A stretch of 59,871 bases of DNA from Streptomyces albospinus (GTDB taxonomy: Bacteria > Actinomycetota > Actinomycetes > Streptomycetales > Streptomycetaceae): positions 589,898 through 649,768 of the forward strand of contig NZ_BMRP01000001.1 in assembly GCF_014648695.1 (NCBI RefSeq). The letters are read 5' to 3'. The notes under the pieces were generated by a model, which was not told the origin of the DNA, searched no databases, and saw only the letters and a program-made list of their open reading frames with translations. Below are positions 38,947 to 47,288 of this stretch, piece by piece. The stretch's first letter is position 1. Every line of letters starts with the position of its first letter. Both the position numbers and the translations under genes were made by a program.

Positions 38947-39873
38947 ATGCTGGGTCCCGTGCTTCTCGCCGCCGCGCGCAGCGACAGCATCCGCCGCGTC
39001 GTCGCGGCTGCTCCGGTCACCCGTCCCGTGGTGGAACGCTTCGTCGCGGGCGAGCGCCTGGACGAGTCGATGGCGGTCGTACGGGCGCTGGCCGCCCGGG
39101 GGATGGAGGTCACCCTCGACCACCTCGGCGAGGACATCGCCGACCCGGCCGAGGCGCTGCGCAACCGCGACGCCTACCTCCAGCTGGCCGCGGCCCTCAA
39201 GGAGCACGGGCTCGGCGTCAAGGCCGAGATGTCGGTCAAGCTCTCCGCCTTCGGCCAGGCGCTGCCCGGCGGGCACGAGCTGGCGCTGCGCAATGTCACC
39301 CCGGTGGTCGAATCCGCCGCCGAAGCCGGCACGACCGTGACGCTGGACATGGAGGACCACACGACGGTCGACTCCACTCTCGCCATCCTCGGCGCCCTGC
39401 GCGAGCGCTTCCCCCAGACCGGTGCGGTGCTCCAGTCCTACCTCTTCCGCACCGAGGACGACTGCCACGCACTCGCCGGGGAAGGCTCCCGGGTACGGCT
39501 GGTCAAGGGCGCGTACAAGGAGCCCGCGACCGTCGCCTATCAGGACAAGCGGGAGGTCGACCTGGCCTATGTGCGCTGCCTGAAGATCCTGATGGCCGGG
39601 CAGGGCTACCCGATGATCGGGTCCCACGACCCGCGGATGGTGGCCATCGGCCAGGAGCTGGCACACCGCAACGGCCGCAAGCCCGCCGACTACGAATTCC
39701 AGATGCTGTACGGCATACGCGAGGCCGAGCAGCAGCGGCTGGTCGCGGAGGGGCACCGAATGCGGGTCTACATCCCCTACGGCACGGACTGGTACGGCTA
39801 CTTCATGCGGCGCCTGGCCGAGCGTCCGGCCAACCTGACCTTCTTCCTGAGGTCCCTGGCCACCCGCGGCTGA
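38947..39873 (+). CDS. putA: Proline dehydrogenase
   Basis: A 308-residue monofunctional FAD-dependent proline dehydrogenase, which oxidises proline to pyrroline-5-carboxylate and passes electrons to the respiratory chain. The TIM-barrel motifs are visible: VKAEMSVKLSAFGQAL, LDMEDHTTVD, QSYLFRTEDD, VRLVKGAYKEP, GSHDPRM, YEFQMLYGIRE and the C-terminal signature YGTDWYGYFMRRLAERP. It is the single-domain type, unlike the large bifunctional PutA of proteobacteria. GGAGGTG lies 5 bases before the ATG at 38947. The partner pruA follows after 197 bases. Confidence 0.96.
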   Translation: MLGPVLLAAARSDSIRRVVAAAPVTRPVVERFVAGERLDESMAVVRALAARGMEVTLDHLGEDIADPAEALRNRDAYLQLAAALKEHGLGVKAEMSVKLSAFGQALPGGHELALRNVTPVVESAAEAGTTVTLDMEDHTTVDSTLAILGALRERFPQTGAVLQSYLFRTEDDCHALAGEGSRVRLVKGAYKEPATVAYQDKREVDLAYVRCLKILMAGQGYPMIGSHDPRMVAIGQELAHRNGRKPADYEFQMLYGIREAEQQRLVAEGHRMRVYIPYGTDWYGYFMRRLAERPANLTFFLRSLATRG

Positions 39874-39997
39874 ACGGCTCTTTTGGGATCCGCTTTACCT
39901 GTTCTTTTGGAACACTTGGGTAGATGCTGGACCAAGGGGCCCCTCCGGGCCGGCGCCACCCGCCGCCCACCCGCCGTGGCAGCGCCCGCGGCACCCG

Positions 39998-40049
39998 ACC
40001 GACGTACACCGACGTACGAAAACCGACGATCGAGAACCGACGATCGCAA
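39998..40049 (+). repeat. 14-bp tandem repeats in the pruA leader
   Basis: ACCGACGTAC (39998-40007) is followed by three 14-base units beginning ACCGACG at 40008, 40022 and 40036. The array ends just before the ribosome binding site GTAAGGAGAC of pruA. It could be a multi-site operator or a recent duplication. Confidence 0.7.
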
Positions 40050-40070
40050 GCGTAAGGAGACACGGCCGCT

Positions 40071-41711
40071 ATGGACGCTGTGACCCAGGTCCCCGTGCCG
40101 GTGAACGAGCCGGTGCACAGCTACGCCCCGGGCAGCCCGGAGCGATTCCGCCTGGAGGCCAAGCTCAAGGAGCTGGCCGGCAACCCGATCGAGCTGCCGA
40201 TGACCATCGGCGGCAGGCGACGGATGGGCGGCGGCGAACGCTTCGACGTCGTACAGCCCCACCACCACTCGGCCCGGCTCGGCACCTATGCCAACGCCAC
40301 CGTCCAGGACGCCCAGGACGCGGTGGACGCCGCGCTGGCCGCCGCCCCGGCCTGGCGCGAGATGGCGTTCGACGACCGCGCCGCGATCATCCTCAAGGCC
40401 GCCGACCTGCTCGCCGGCCCCTGGCGCGAGACGATGGCCGCCGCCACCATGCTCGGCCAGTCCAAGACCGCCCAGCAGGCCGAGATCGACACCCCCTGCG
40501 AGCTGGTCGACTTCTGGCGCTTCAACGTCCACTTCGCGCGCCAGATCCTCGCCGAGCAGCCGCCGGTGAACTCCCCGGGCGTCTGGAACCGCTCCGACCA
40601 CCGCCCCCTCGAAGGCTTCGTCTACGCGATCACGCCCTTCAACTTCACCGCGATCGCCGGAAACCTCCCGACCGCCCCCGCCCTCATGGGCAACGTCGTG
40701 GTCTGGAAGCCGTCCCCGACCCAGACCTTCGCCGCCGTGCTGCTGATGCGGCTGCTGGAGGAGGCCGGGCTGCCGCCGGGCGTCATCAACCTCGTCACCG
40801 GCGACGGCAAGGACGTCTCCGAGGTGGCCCTGACCCACCCCGACCTGGCGGGCATCCACTTCACCGGTTCGACCAAGACCTTCCAGTACCTCTGGAAGAC
40901 GGTCGGCACCAACATCGAGAACTACAAGACCTACCCGCGGCTGGTCGGCGAGACCGGCGGCAAGGACTTCATCGTCGCCCACCCCTCGGCCGACCGCGCC
41001 GTCCTGAAGACCGCGATGACCCGCGGCGCCTTCGAGTTCCAGGGCCAGAAGTGCTCCGCGGCCTCCCGCGCGTACGTCCCGGCCTCCCTCTGGAACGCCG
41101 GGTTCAAGGAGGAGTTCGCGGCCGAGGTCGACGCGCTCTCCATGGGTGACGTCACCGAGCTGGCGAACTTCATGGGCGCGGTCATCGACGAGCGCTCCTT
41201 CGCCAAGAACAAGGCGGCGATCGACCGCGCCAAGGCCGATCCCACCATCGAGGTCGTGGCCGGCGGCACCTACGACGACAGCGTCGGCTACTACGTCCGC
41301 CCGACGGTCCTGGTCTCCACCGACCCGGAGAACGAGATCTTCAAGGACGAGTACTTCGGCCCCATCCTCGGCGTCTACGTCTACGACGACGCGGTCGAGG
41401 GCGGCTACGACGCCATGCTGACCCAGATGGAGTCCGCCTCGGCCTACGGCCTGACCGGCTGCGTCATCGCCCAGGACCGGGCCGCTGCCGCCGCCACCTG
41501 CGAGAAGCTGCGCTTCGCGGCCGGCAACTTCTACATCAACGACAAGCCCACCGGTGCCGTGGTCGGCCAGCAGCCGTTCGGCGGCGCCCGCGCCTCCGGC
41601 ACCAACGACAAGGCCGGCGCCAAGCAGAACCTGATGCGCTGGACCTCCACCCGCTCCATCAAGGAGACCCTGGTCCCGCCGACCGACTACCGCTACCCGC
41701 ACATGGGCTGA
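40071..41711 (+). CDS. pruA: L-glutamate gamma-semialdehyde (P5C) dehydrogenase
   Basis: A 546-residue NAD-dependent aldehyde dehydrogenase that oxidises glutamate semialdehyde, formed from pyrroline-5-carboxylate, to glutamate. Conserved features are AITPFNFTAIAGNLPTAPAL, the NAD-binding FTGSTKTFQYLWK, the general base in VGETGGKDFI, and the catalytic cysteine in FQGQKCSAASRAY (Cys325 by count, approximate). The C-terminal QQPFGGARASGTNDKAG loop is typical. With PutA it completes proline to glutamate conversion. The ATG at 40071 follows AAGGAGAC. A hairpin terminator follows 14 bases after the stop. Confidence 0.97.
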   Translation: MDAVTQVPVPVNEPVHSYAPGSPERFRLEAKLKELAGNPIELPMTIGGRRRMGGGERFDVVQPHHHSARLGTYANATVQDAQDAVDAALAAAPAWREMAFDDRAAIILKAADLLAGPWRETMAAATMLGQSKTAQQAEIDTPCELVDFWRFNVHFARQILAEQPPVNSPGVWNRSDHRPLEGFVYAITPFNFTAIAGNLPTAPALMGNVVVWKPSPTQTFAAVLLMRLLEEAGLPPGVINLVTGDGKDVSEVALTHPDLAGIHFTGSTKTFQYLWKTVGTNIENYKTYPRLVGETGGKDFIVAHPSADRAVLKTAMTRGAFEFQGQKCSAASRAYVPASLWNAGFKEEFAAEVDALSMGDVTELANFMGAVIDERSFAKNKAAIDRAKADPTIEVVAGGTYDDSVGYYVRPTVLVSTDPENEIFKDEYFGPILGVYVYDDAVEGGYDAMLTQMESASAYGLTGCVIAQDRAAAAATCEKLRFAAGNFYINDKPTGAVVGQQPFGGARASGTNDKAGAKQNLMRWTSTRSIKETLVPPTDYRYPHMG

Positions 41712-41725
41712 CGCCCGCGCGCACG

Positions 41726-41765
41726 GCGACGGCCCGGTGCCCTTTCGGGGGCGCCGGGCCGTCGC
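41726..41765 (+). terminator. Terminator after pruA
   Basis: A 17-base stem with one G-T pair (41726-41742 and 41749-41765) and a TTTCGG loop lies 14 bases after the pruA stop. The rest of the gap to 42012 shows no gene; AT-rich stretches near 41800-41850 could hold the promoter of the small downstream gene. Confidence 0.85.
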
Positions 41766-42012
41766 CATGGCGGGAAAGAGCGCCTGCCGTCTCAGATAGT
41801 AGGAAGCCCAAGTAATTGTGCAGACATCACGGTCCCGCTGTCCTAGCTTTGTAGATGCCGAACGTATCGCTGCATCCAGCGAATGCGGATGCGGCCCGGT
41901 GCGTATGCGCAGGTGACCCCTGCCGCGCCGAGGCCCCCGCTCCTGCCGGCCGCTTCTGGATCGACGTACCCCTCTCGTTTTTCTCGGGGCTTTGGCATTG
42001 GAGATGCGCAAC

Positions 42013-42144
42013 ATGGCCGAGACCACTGTCCGCAGGACCCGTCACTCCGCCCGTCAGACCAACGACGCCGACCGCCAAAATGCCGCCGCCGCCCTCCAGC
42101 GTGCGCTCGACCGCCGCGACAACGGCGGCGCCACCGGGCACTGA
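42013..42144 (+). CDS. 43-residue basic microprotein
   Basis: A short reading frame (MAETTVRRTRHSARQTNDAD to end GATGH) with GGAG 9 bases before the ATG at 42013. An in-frame ATG at 42004 lies too close to the GGAG to use it. The N-terminal half is rich in Arg, Thr and Gln, and the middle AAAALQRALDRRD is a likely helix. A near-perfect 36-base hairpin follows 20 bases after the stop, which supports an independent transcription unit. Position between pruA and leuB matches, from memory, a small conserved gene in other Streptomyces. The function is unknown. Confidence 0.75.
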   Translation: MAETTVRRTRHSARQTNDADRQNAAAALQRALDRRDNGGATGH

Positions 42145-42164
42145 CCCGCCCGGCCGGACATTCC

Positions 42165-42200
42165 GAAGGGGCGCTCGGGAACGTTCCCGGGCGCCCCTTC
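42165..42200 (+). terminator. Terminator after the 43-residue microprotein gene
   Basis: Two 18-base arms (42165-42182 and 42183-42200) are complementary with one T-G pair and no spacer, giving a very stable stem 20 bases after the small gene. The remaining 169 bases to leuB hold only its promoter. Confidence 0.8.
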
Positions 42201-42334
42201 GCGGTGCCGGCGCGGCCCGGCCCCGGCGGGAGCGGGTGGTGGCCTCGAAGTGGCCGATGCGCGCGCCCGGTTCGGCGCCGGGCCGTCGGGCGAACGCCTG
42301 CCGGCCCGCGGCATGTCCGCATGCCGGACGTTAC

Positions 42335-42363
42335 GTGTCAATCACTGGGACGGGGAGTAGGGT
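42335..42363 (+). promoter_or_regulatory. leuB promoter, leaderless
   Basis: GTGTCA (42335-42340) and TAGGGT (42358-42363) are 17 bases apart, and the ATG at 42370 follows the -10 by 6 bases. No ribosome binding site precedes the start, so leuB is probably transcribed without a leader. Confidence 0.6.
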
Positions 42364-42369
42364 CCAGAC

Positions 42370-43410
42370 ATGTCTCGCAGCATTCGCCTCGCAGTGATCC
42401 CCGGTGACGGTATCGGCCAGGAAGTCGTGGCCCAGGGACTCAAGGTCCTGACCGCGGTCCTCCCGCAGGACGTCAAGCTGGAAACCCAGGAGTACGACCT
42501 CGGGGCCCAGCGCTGGCACCGGACCGGTGAGACCCTGCCGGACGCGGAGCTGGAGTCGCTCAAGCAGCACGACGCGATCCTGCTCGGCGCGATCGGCGAC
42601 CCGTCGGTGCCGTCCGGTGTGCTGGAGCGCGGGCTGCTGCTGAAGCTGCGGTTCGCCTTCGACCACTTCGTCAACCTGCGCCCGTCGAAGCTCTTCCCGA
42701 ACACCGAGAGCCCGCTGGCCGGCCGCCCCGACATCGACTTCGTCGTCGTACGCGAGGGCACCGAGGGCCCGTACACCGGCAACGGCGGCAGCCTGCGGAC
42801 CGGCACCCCGGCCGAGGTCGCCACCGAGGTCAGCGTGAACACCGCCTACGGCGTGGAGCGCGTGGTCCGGGACGCGTACGAGCGGGCGAACGCCCGCCCC
42901 CGCAAGAAGCTCACGCTGGTCCACAAGAACAACGTCCTGGTCTACGCGGGACACATGTGGAAGAACATCTTCGACCGGGTCGGCCGGGAGTACCCCGAGG
43001 TCACCACCGACTACCTGCACGTCGACGCCGCGACGATCTTCCTCGTCACGCAGCCCGAGCGGTTCGACGTGATCGTCACCGACAACCTCTTCGGCGACAT
43101 CCTCACCGACCTCGCCGCGGCCGTCACCGGCGGCATCGGCCTGGCCGCCTCCGGGAACATCAACCCGACCGGCGCCTTCCCGTCGATGTTCGAGCCGGTG
43201 CACGGCTCCGCGCCGGACATCGCGGGCACCGGCAAGGCCGACCCGACCGCCACGATCCTCTCCGTCGCGCTGCTGCTGCGCCACCTCGGCCACGAGGAGC
43301 AGGCCGCCCGCATCGAGGCGGAGGTCGCCGCCGACCTGGAGGCCCGGGACGGCTCGGCCCGGACGACCGACGAGATCGGCGACGCGATCGCCGCGCGCGT
43401 GGCGGGCTGA
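42370..43410 (+). CDS. leuB: 3-isopropylmalate dehydrogenase
   Basis: A 346-residue NAD-dependent decarboxylating dehydrogenase of leucine synthesis. It carries [11 protein letters not shown] at the N-terminus, [28 protein letters not shown], and the metal/NAD region [20 protein letters not shown] followed by [20 protein letters not shown]. The family also includes tartrate and isocitrate dehydrogenases, but the length and the early-strand pattern fit actinobacterial LeuB. It has its own leaderless-type promoter. The next gene, ilvE, begins 270 bases later in the same direction. Confidence 0.95.
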   Translation: MSRSIRLAVIPGDGIGQEVVAQGLKVLTAVLPQDVKLETQEYDLGAQRWHRTGETLPDAELESLKQHDAILLGAIGDPSVPSGVLERGLLLKLRFAFDHFVNLRPSKLFPNTESPLAGRPDIDFVVVREGTEGPYTGNGGSLRTGTPAEVATEVSVNTAYGVERVVRDAYERANARPRKKLTLVHKNNVLVYAGHMWKNIFDRVGREYPEVTTDYLHVDAATIFLVTQPERFDVIVTDNLFGDILTDLAAAVTGGIGLAASGNINPTGAFPSMFEPVHGSAPDIAGTGKADPTATILSVALLLRHLGHEEQAARIEAEVAADLEARDGSARTTDEIGDAIAARVAG

Positions 43411-43532
43411 CGCCCCGCGCACCTCAGCACCCTCGCAGCGCCGGGCCCGCCGTGGTCCGGCGCTGTCCGTATGGCCGGCCCTGGGCATCCGGCGGGTTCG
43501 GTGCGACCATCTCTGCGGACCACGCACGCCGG

Positions 43533-43562
43533 TTCCAGCGGCGGACACCCACGAGCGATAAT
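43533..43562 (+). promoter_or_regulatory. Candidate ilvE promoter
   Basis: In the 269-base gap between leuB and ilvE, TTCCAG (43533-43538) and GATAAT (43557-43562) are 18 bases apart. GATAAT is unusually AT-rich for this genome. The predicted transcript would have a leader of about 110 bases, in which I find no convincing attenuator. Confidence 0.45.
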
Positions 43563-43679
43563 CGGACGAGGGGCCGCCGTCAGCCGGGAAACGTGGACGT
43601 CCCAGTAACGACCGGTACGCCCAAGTGATCGTGCGCACGGCCGCGCGGCAACGGACTACGCAGTGAAGGACACGCATTC

Positions 43680-44765
43680 ATGACGACGCCCGCGATCGAG
43701 CTCAAGCCCTCCTCGCACCCGCTGTCCGACGCGGAGCGGGAGCGGATCCTGGCCGCTCCCGGCTTCGGACGGCACTTCACCGACCACATGGTGACGATCA
43801 AGTGGACCGAGGGCCGCGGCTGGCACGACGCCGAACTGGTGCCGTACGCGCCGCTCTCCCTGGACCCGGCGAACATGACCCTGCACTACGCGCAGACGAT
43901 CTTCGAGGGCCTGAAGGCGTACCGCCAGCCCGACGGCGGCGTCGCCACCTTCCGCCCGGACGCCAACGCCCGCCGCTTCCAGGCGTCCGCCCGCCGCCTG
44001 GGCATGCCCGAGCTCCCCGTCGAGACCTTCATCGCGGCCTGCGACGCGCTGGTCACCCAGGACAAGGCGTGGGTGCCGAACAGCGGTGAGGCGTCCCTCT
44101 ACCTCCGGCCGTTCATGTTCGCCAGCGAGGTCGGGCTGGGCGTCAAGCCCGCCAACGAGTACCTCTTCCTCGTCATCGCCTCGCCCGCCGGCGCGTACTT
44201 CCCCGGTGGCGTCAAGCCGGTCTCGGTGTGGCTGTCGGAGGAGTACGTCCGGGCCACCCCGGGCGGCACCGGCGCGGCCAAGACCGGCGGCAACTACGCC
44301 GCGTCCCTGGTCGCCCAGGCGCAGGCCGCCGAGCAGGGCTGCGACCAGGTGGTCTGGCTGGACGCGATCGAGCGCCGCTGGATCGAGGAGATGGGCGGGA
44401 TGAACCTGTACTTCGTGTACGGCAACCGCATCGTCACTCCGGAGCTGACCGGTTCGCTGCTGCCGGGCATCACCCGCGACTCGCTGCTGACCATCGCCGC
44501 CGACCTCGGGTACGAGGTCTCCGAGGGCCGGATCTCGGTCGAGGAGTGGCAGGGCGCCACCGAGGACGGCACGCTGACCGAGGTCTTCGCCTGCGGCACC
44601 GCCGCGGTGATCACCCCGGTCGGCAGGGTCAAGTCGGCCCGCGCCAACTGGACGGTCGCCGACGGCGAGCCCGGCGAGGTCACCATGAAGCTGCGCAAGG
44701 CGCTGCTGGACATCCAGACCGGCGCGGGCGCGGACACCCACGGCTGGATGCACCCGCTGGGCTGA
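43680..44765 (+). CDS. ilvE: Branched-chain amino acid aminotransferase
   Basis: A 361-residue fold type IV PLP aminotransferase that makes the last step of valine, leucine and isoleucine synthesis, or the first of their breakdown. The PLP-binding lysine is in [18 protein letters not shown], about residue 201. Typical segments are [15 protein letters not shown] and [11 protein letters not shown], and the phosphate-binding loop [14 protein letters not shown] is present. It matches the larger group II bacterial enzymes in length. GAAGGAC lies about 9 bases before the ATG at 43680. A strong bidirectional hairpin separates it from the convergent permease gene. Confidence 0.96.
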   Translation: MTTPAIELKPSSHPLSDAERERILAAPGFGRHFTDHMVTIKWTEGRGWHDAELVPYAPLSLDPANMTLHYAQTIFEGLKAYRQPDGGVATFRPDANARRFQASARRLGMPELPVETFIAACDALVTQDKAWVPNSGEASLYLRPFMFASEVGLGVKPANEYLFLVIASPAGAYFPGGVKPVSVWLSEEYVRATPGGTGAAKTGGNYAASLVAQAQAAEQGCDQVVWLDAIERRWIEEMGGMNLYFVYGNRIVTPELTGSLLPGITRDSLLTIAADLGYEVSEGRISVEEWQGATEDGTLTEVFACGTAAVITPVGRVKSARANWTVADGEPGEVTMKLRKALLDIQTGAGADTHGWMHPLG

Positions 44766-44784
44766 GCCCGGCCCCCGGCGACGC

Positions 44785-44823
44785 CGCAGGCCGCCACCGA
44801 CAGAGCGTCGGTGGCGGCCTGCG
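44785..44823. terminator. Bidirectional terminator between ilvE and the NCS1 permease gene
   Basis: A perfect 17-base inverted repeat (44785-44801 and 44807-44823) with a 5-base loop lies between convergent stops. Confidence 0.88.
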
Positions 44824-44848
44824 CCATGAGCGGGGGAGGGGCCCCGGC

Positions 44849-46309
44849 TCAGCGGACCTCGGCGGGTGACTCGGCGGCGGGCGCCTCCGCCAGGGGGGCG
44901 GGGACCGGGCGCAGCGGCGCGACCGGGCGCGGGTCCTTGGCGGTGAGCAGGTGGTAGACGATGCCGGCGGCAGCCGCGGCGAGCACGAAGCTGATGTCGA
45001 TCCCGCCGGTGAAGGACAGCAGCGGGCCCTTGTAGAAGGGCGTGTCCACGCCCAGCAGGCCGACGGCCGAGCCGACCGCCCAGGCGGCGGTGGCCTGGAC
45101 GTTCCAGCCGGCCTTGAACCAGTAGACGCCGCCGACCGTGCCGCGGTTGTAGACCTGGAGCGAGTCCGCGTCGTAGGTGCCGCGGCAGCGCACGAAGCCG
45201 ATGACGGTGATCACGGCCCAGGGCGTGCCGATGGCGGTCATCAGCAGCACGAAGGACGTCATGGCGTCCTGCGCGGCCCACAGGAAGTGGCCGGCGTAGA
45301 CCAGCGCGGTGGAGACCGCGGCGACCACGTAGGTGGCCTGGGTGCGGGTGGCCTTCGGCAGGATCGCGTCCAGGTCGAGCCCCATGCTGTAGAGCATCAG
45401 GCCGGAGTTGCCGACCGAGCCCGCGGAGGCGTTGGCCAGCAGGAGGGCCAGGTACCAGAACGGCGCCCCGGCGACCAGCGGGCCGGCGTAGTCGCTGCCG
45501 CCCGCCCCGACCGCCAGGGCGCTGAAGGTGCCGAAGAGCTGCGGGACCAGCAGGCCGATCAGCAGGCCGCAGTAGGTGGCCGCGAAGACCTTCCTGGAGC
45601 TGTGCCGGCGCGGGGAGATGTAGCGGCTGTAGTCGCCGAGCAGGGTGATGAACGCGATCGGGCCGCTGAGTCCGGCGGACACCGCGGCCAGCAGCCAGGT
45701 CTGCCAGAACCCGCCGAGCGCGTACGAGGTGCCGGGGACCGGACCGGTGTGGAAGGTGTGCAGGTAGGCGATCACGCCGACTGCGAGCAGGACGGTCAGC
45801 CCGATGGAGAGCACCTTGCTCATCCGGAGCAGCACCCGGTAGCCGTAGACCGCGCCCACCGCGGTGGCGCCGGCCAGCAGCGCGTAGACCACCGCGTAGG
45901 CGGTGCCGTCGCTCGGCAGGCCGATGAGGCGGTGCAGAGCGCCGACCATCGCGTCGCCGCCCACCCACAGGGTCAGCGCCGTGTAGCCGAGCGAGAGCAG
46001 CAGGCCGATCACCGAGCCGATGAGCCGGCCGCGGACACCGAAGAACGCGCCGCTGCTGGTGGAGAGGTTGGTCGCGCTGCGCAGCGAGACCAGCGCGAGC
46101 GGGGCGGTCAGGACGGCGCCGACGACGGTGCCGGCCGCGAGGGAGGTGACCGAGCCCCAGAACCCGAGGCCGAAGGAGACCGGGAGCCAGCCGAAGATCA
46201 CCACACCCAGGGCCAGGTTCGACCCGAGAAGGATCGAGACGAGGTCGCGGGGAGTGCTGGTGCGCTCCTCGTCCGGGATGGTGTCGACTCCGCGTTGTTC
46301 GATCGGCAT
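44849..46309 (-). CDS. NCS1-family (nucleobase:cation symporter type) permease
   Basis: A 486-residue membrane transporter with about twelve hydrophobic helices. The N-terminal part (LLGSNLALGVVIFGWLPVSF and SLRSATNLSTSSGAFFGVRG) and the GDYSRYISPRR motif are typical of the cytosine/purine/uracil/allantoin permease family. Family members import nucleobases, hydantoins, allantoin or thiamine with a cation. The exact substrate is unknown. The ATG at 46309 has AGGGGAG 5 bases upstream. It is divergent from the urease-like operon, sharing a promoter region with three operator-like repeats, so it probably imports the compound that the operon degrades. Confidence 0.9.
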   Translation of the reverse strand: MPIEQRGVDTIPDEERTSTPRDLVSILLGSNLALGVVIFGWLPVSFGLGFWGSVTSLAAGTVVGAVLTAPLALVSLRSATNLSTSSGAFFGVRGRLIGSVIGLLLSLGYTALTLWVGGDAMVGALHRLIGLPSDGTAYAVVYALLAGATAVGAVYGYRVLLRMSKVLSIGLTVLLAVGVIAYLHTFHTGPVPGTSYALGGFWQTWLLAAVSAGLSGPIAFITLLGDYSRYISPRRHSSRKVFAATYCGLLIGLLVPQLFGTFSALAVGAGGSDYAGPLVAGAPFWYLALLLANASAGSVGNSGLMLYSMGLDLDAILPKATRTQATYVVAAVSTALVYAGHFLWAAQDAMTSFVLLMTAIGTPWAVITVIGFVRCRGTYDADSLQVYNRGTVGGVYWFKAGWNVQATAAWAVGSAVGLLGVDTPFYKGPLLSFTGGIDISFVLAAAAAGIVYHLLTAKDPRPVAPLRPVPAPLAEAPAAESPAEVR

Positions 46310-46425
46310 GAGGGCTCCCCTGAGAGGCCGGAACAGATGGTGAGCGGTGCTGTGAGCGGTGCTCCGTGTGGTGGACAGTGCTCCGGGGCCGTGCCCCGGA
46401 GCGGCGCTCGCTGCTGCGAGATCAT

Positions 46426-46440
46426 TTGAACGGCGCTCTA
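46426..46440 (-). promoter_or_regulatory. Operator-like 15-mer, copy 1
   Basis: On the minus strand this reads TAGAGCGCCGTTCAA. It is the copy nearest the permease gene and is in inverted orientation to copies 2 and 3. The consensus of all three is TAGAGYGNYGYTCAA. Confidence 0.65.
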
Positions 46441-46464
46441 GAAACGATCAATTCAGGCCATGAC

Positions 46465-46479
46465 TAGAGCGACGCTCAA
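46465..46479 (+). promoter_or_regulatory. Operator-like 15-mer, copy 2
   Basis: TAGAGCGACGCTCAA, with an internal GAGC-GAC-GCTC dyad, lies in the middle of the divergent region between the permease and ureAB-like genes. Confidence 0.65.
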
Positions 46480-46533
46480 TATGAGTCATGCGTCTGGACT
46501 AGGTCAATGGTTTCGGAATGATGAATTCCAAGT

Positions 46534-46548
46534 TAGAGTGATGCTCAA
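46534..46548 (+). promoter_or_regulatory. Operator-like 15-mer, copy 3
   Basis: TAGAGTGATGCTCAA ends 23 bases before the ureAB-like ATG. This is a good position for repression of the rightward operon, with the TetR product at 50218 the obvious candidate regulator. Confidence 0.65.
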
Positions 46549-46571
46549 TTCGATCGGGAGGATGAGACCGG

Positions 46572-47288
46572 ATGCGGCTGACCCCCACGGAACGCGACCG
46601 GCTGCTGCTCTTCGGCGCGGCCGAGCTGGCCCGGGCGCGCCGGGCCCGCGGACTGAAGCTGAACGTGCCCGAGGCGACCGCGTTGATCGCGGACACAGTC
46701 TGCGAGGCGGCGCGGGACGGGCGCCGCCTCGCGCAGGCCATCGAGGCGGCGCGCGGCGTGCTCGGCCCGGACGACGTCCTGCCGGGCGTCGCCGACGTCG
46801 TCACCGAGGTGCACGTCGAGGCCGTCTTCGACGACGGCTCCCGGCTCGCCGTGGTCGGCGACCCGATCGGCGCCGCGGCCGGTACGGATGCCGGGGCCGG
46901 CGGCACGGCGGCGGCGCCCGCGCCCGGCGCGGTGCTCCCCGGCCCGGCCGACCCGGAGCCGGAGCCCGCGGTGCTGCTCGCGGTCCGCAACACCGCGTCG
47001 GTGCCGATCAGCGTCACCTCGCACTTCCACTTCTTCGAGGCCAACCCCCGGCTGGAGTTCGACCGCGCCGCCGCGTACGGCATGCGGCTGTGCGTCCCGG
47101 CGGGCTCGTCGGTGCGGTTCGACCCCGGCGGCGGCTCGGAGGTCGGCCTGGTGCCGATCGGCGGCGACCGGATCGCGATCGGCTTCGCCGGCCTGGTCGA
47201 CGGCCCGCTCGACGCACCGGGCGCCAGAACCGAAGCGCTGCGGCGGGCCGCCGCCTGCGGCTACCTGGGAGCGGAGGGCCGCGCATGA
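46572..47288 (+). CDS. Urease-like fused gamma/beta subunit (UreAB)
   Basis: A 238-residue fusion of the small urease subunits. Residues 1-100 match UreA (LTPTERDRLLLFGAAELARA, then LKLNVPEATALIADTVCEAA). A Gly/Ala/Pro linker spans about 100-130. Residues 133-230 match UreB (VTSHFHFFEANPRLEFDRAA followed by AYGMRLCVPAG). In true urease these subunits frame the active-site channel of the UreC subunit. GGGAGGATGAGACCGG precedes the ATG at 46572. Its stop overlaps the ureC-like start (ATGA), so translation is coupled. See the neighbouring UreC-like entry for doubts about urea as substrate. Confidence 0.9.
   Translation: MRLTPTERDRLLLFGAAELARARRARGLKLNVPEATALIADTVCEAARDGRRLAQAIEAARGVLGPDDVLPGVADVVTEVHVEAVFDDGSRLAVVGDPIGAAAGTDAGAGGTAAAPAPGAVLPGPADPEPEPAVLLAVRNTASVPISVTSHFHFFEANPRLEFDRAAAYGMRLCVPAGSSVRFDPGGGSEVGLVPIGGDRIAIGFAGLVDGPLDAPGARTEALRRAAACGYLGAEGRA

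Noticed and set aside
43593..43628. 11-codon frame MDVPVTTGTPK as a possible ilvE leader peptide
   Set aside because: It has few branched-chain codons, only a weak ribosome binding site, and no following terminator or alternative stems.
46310..46571. Transposon end or attachment site, suggested by the AT-rich stretch and repeats before ureAB
   Set aside because: No transposase, integrase or target-site duplication is present, and the repeats have operator-like dyads between divergent starts.
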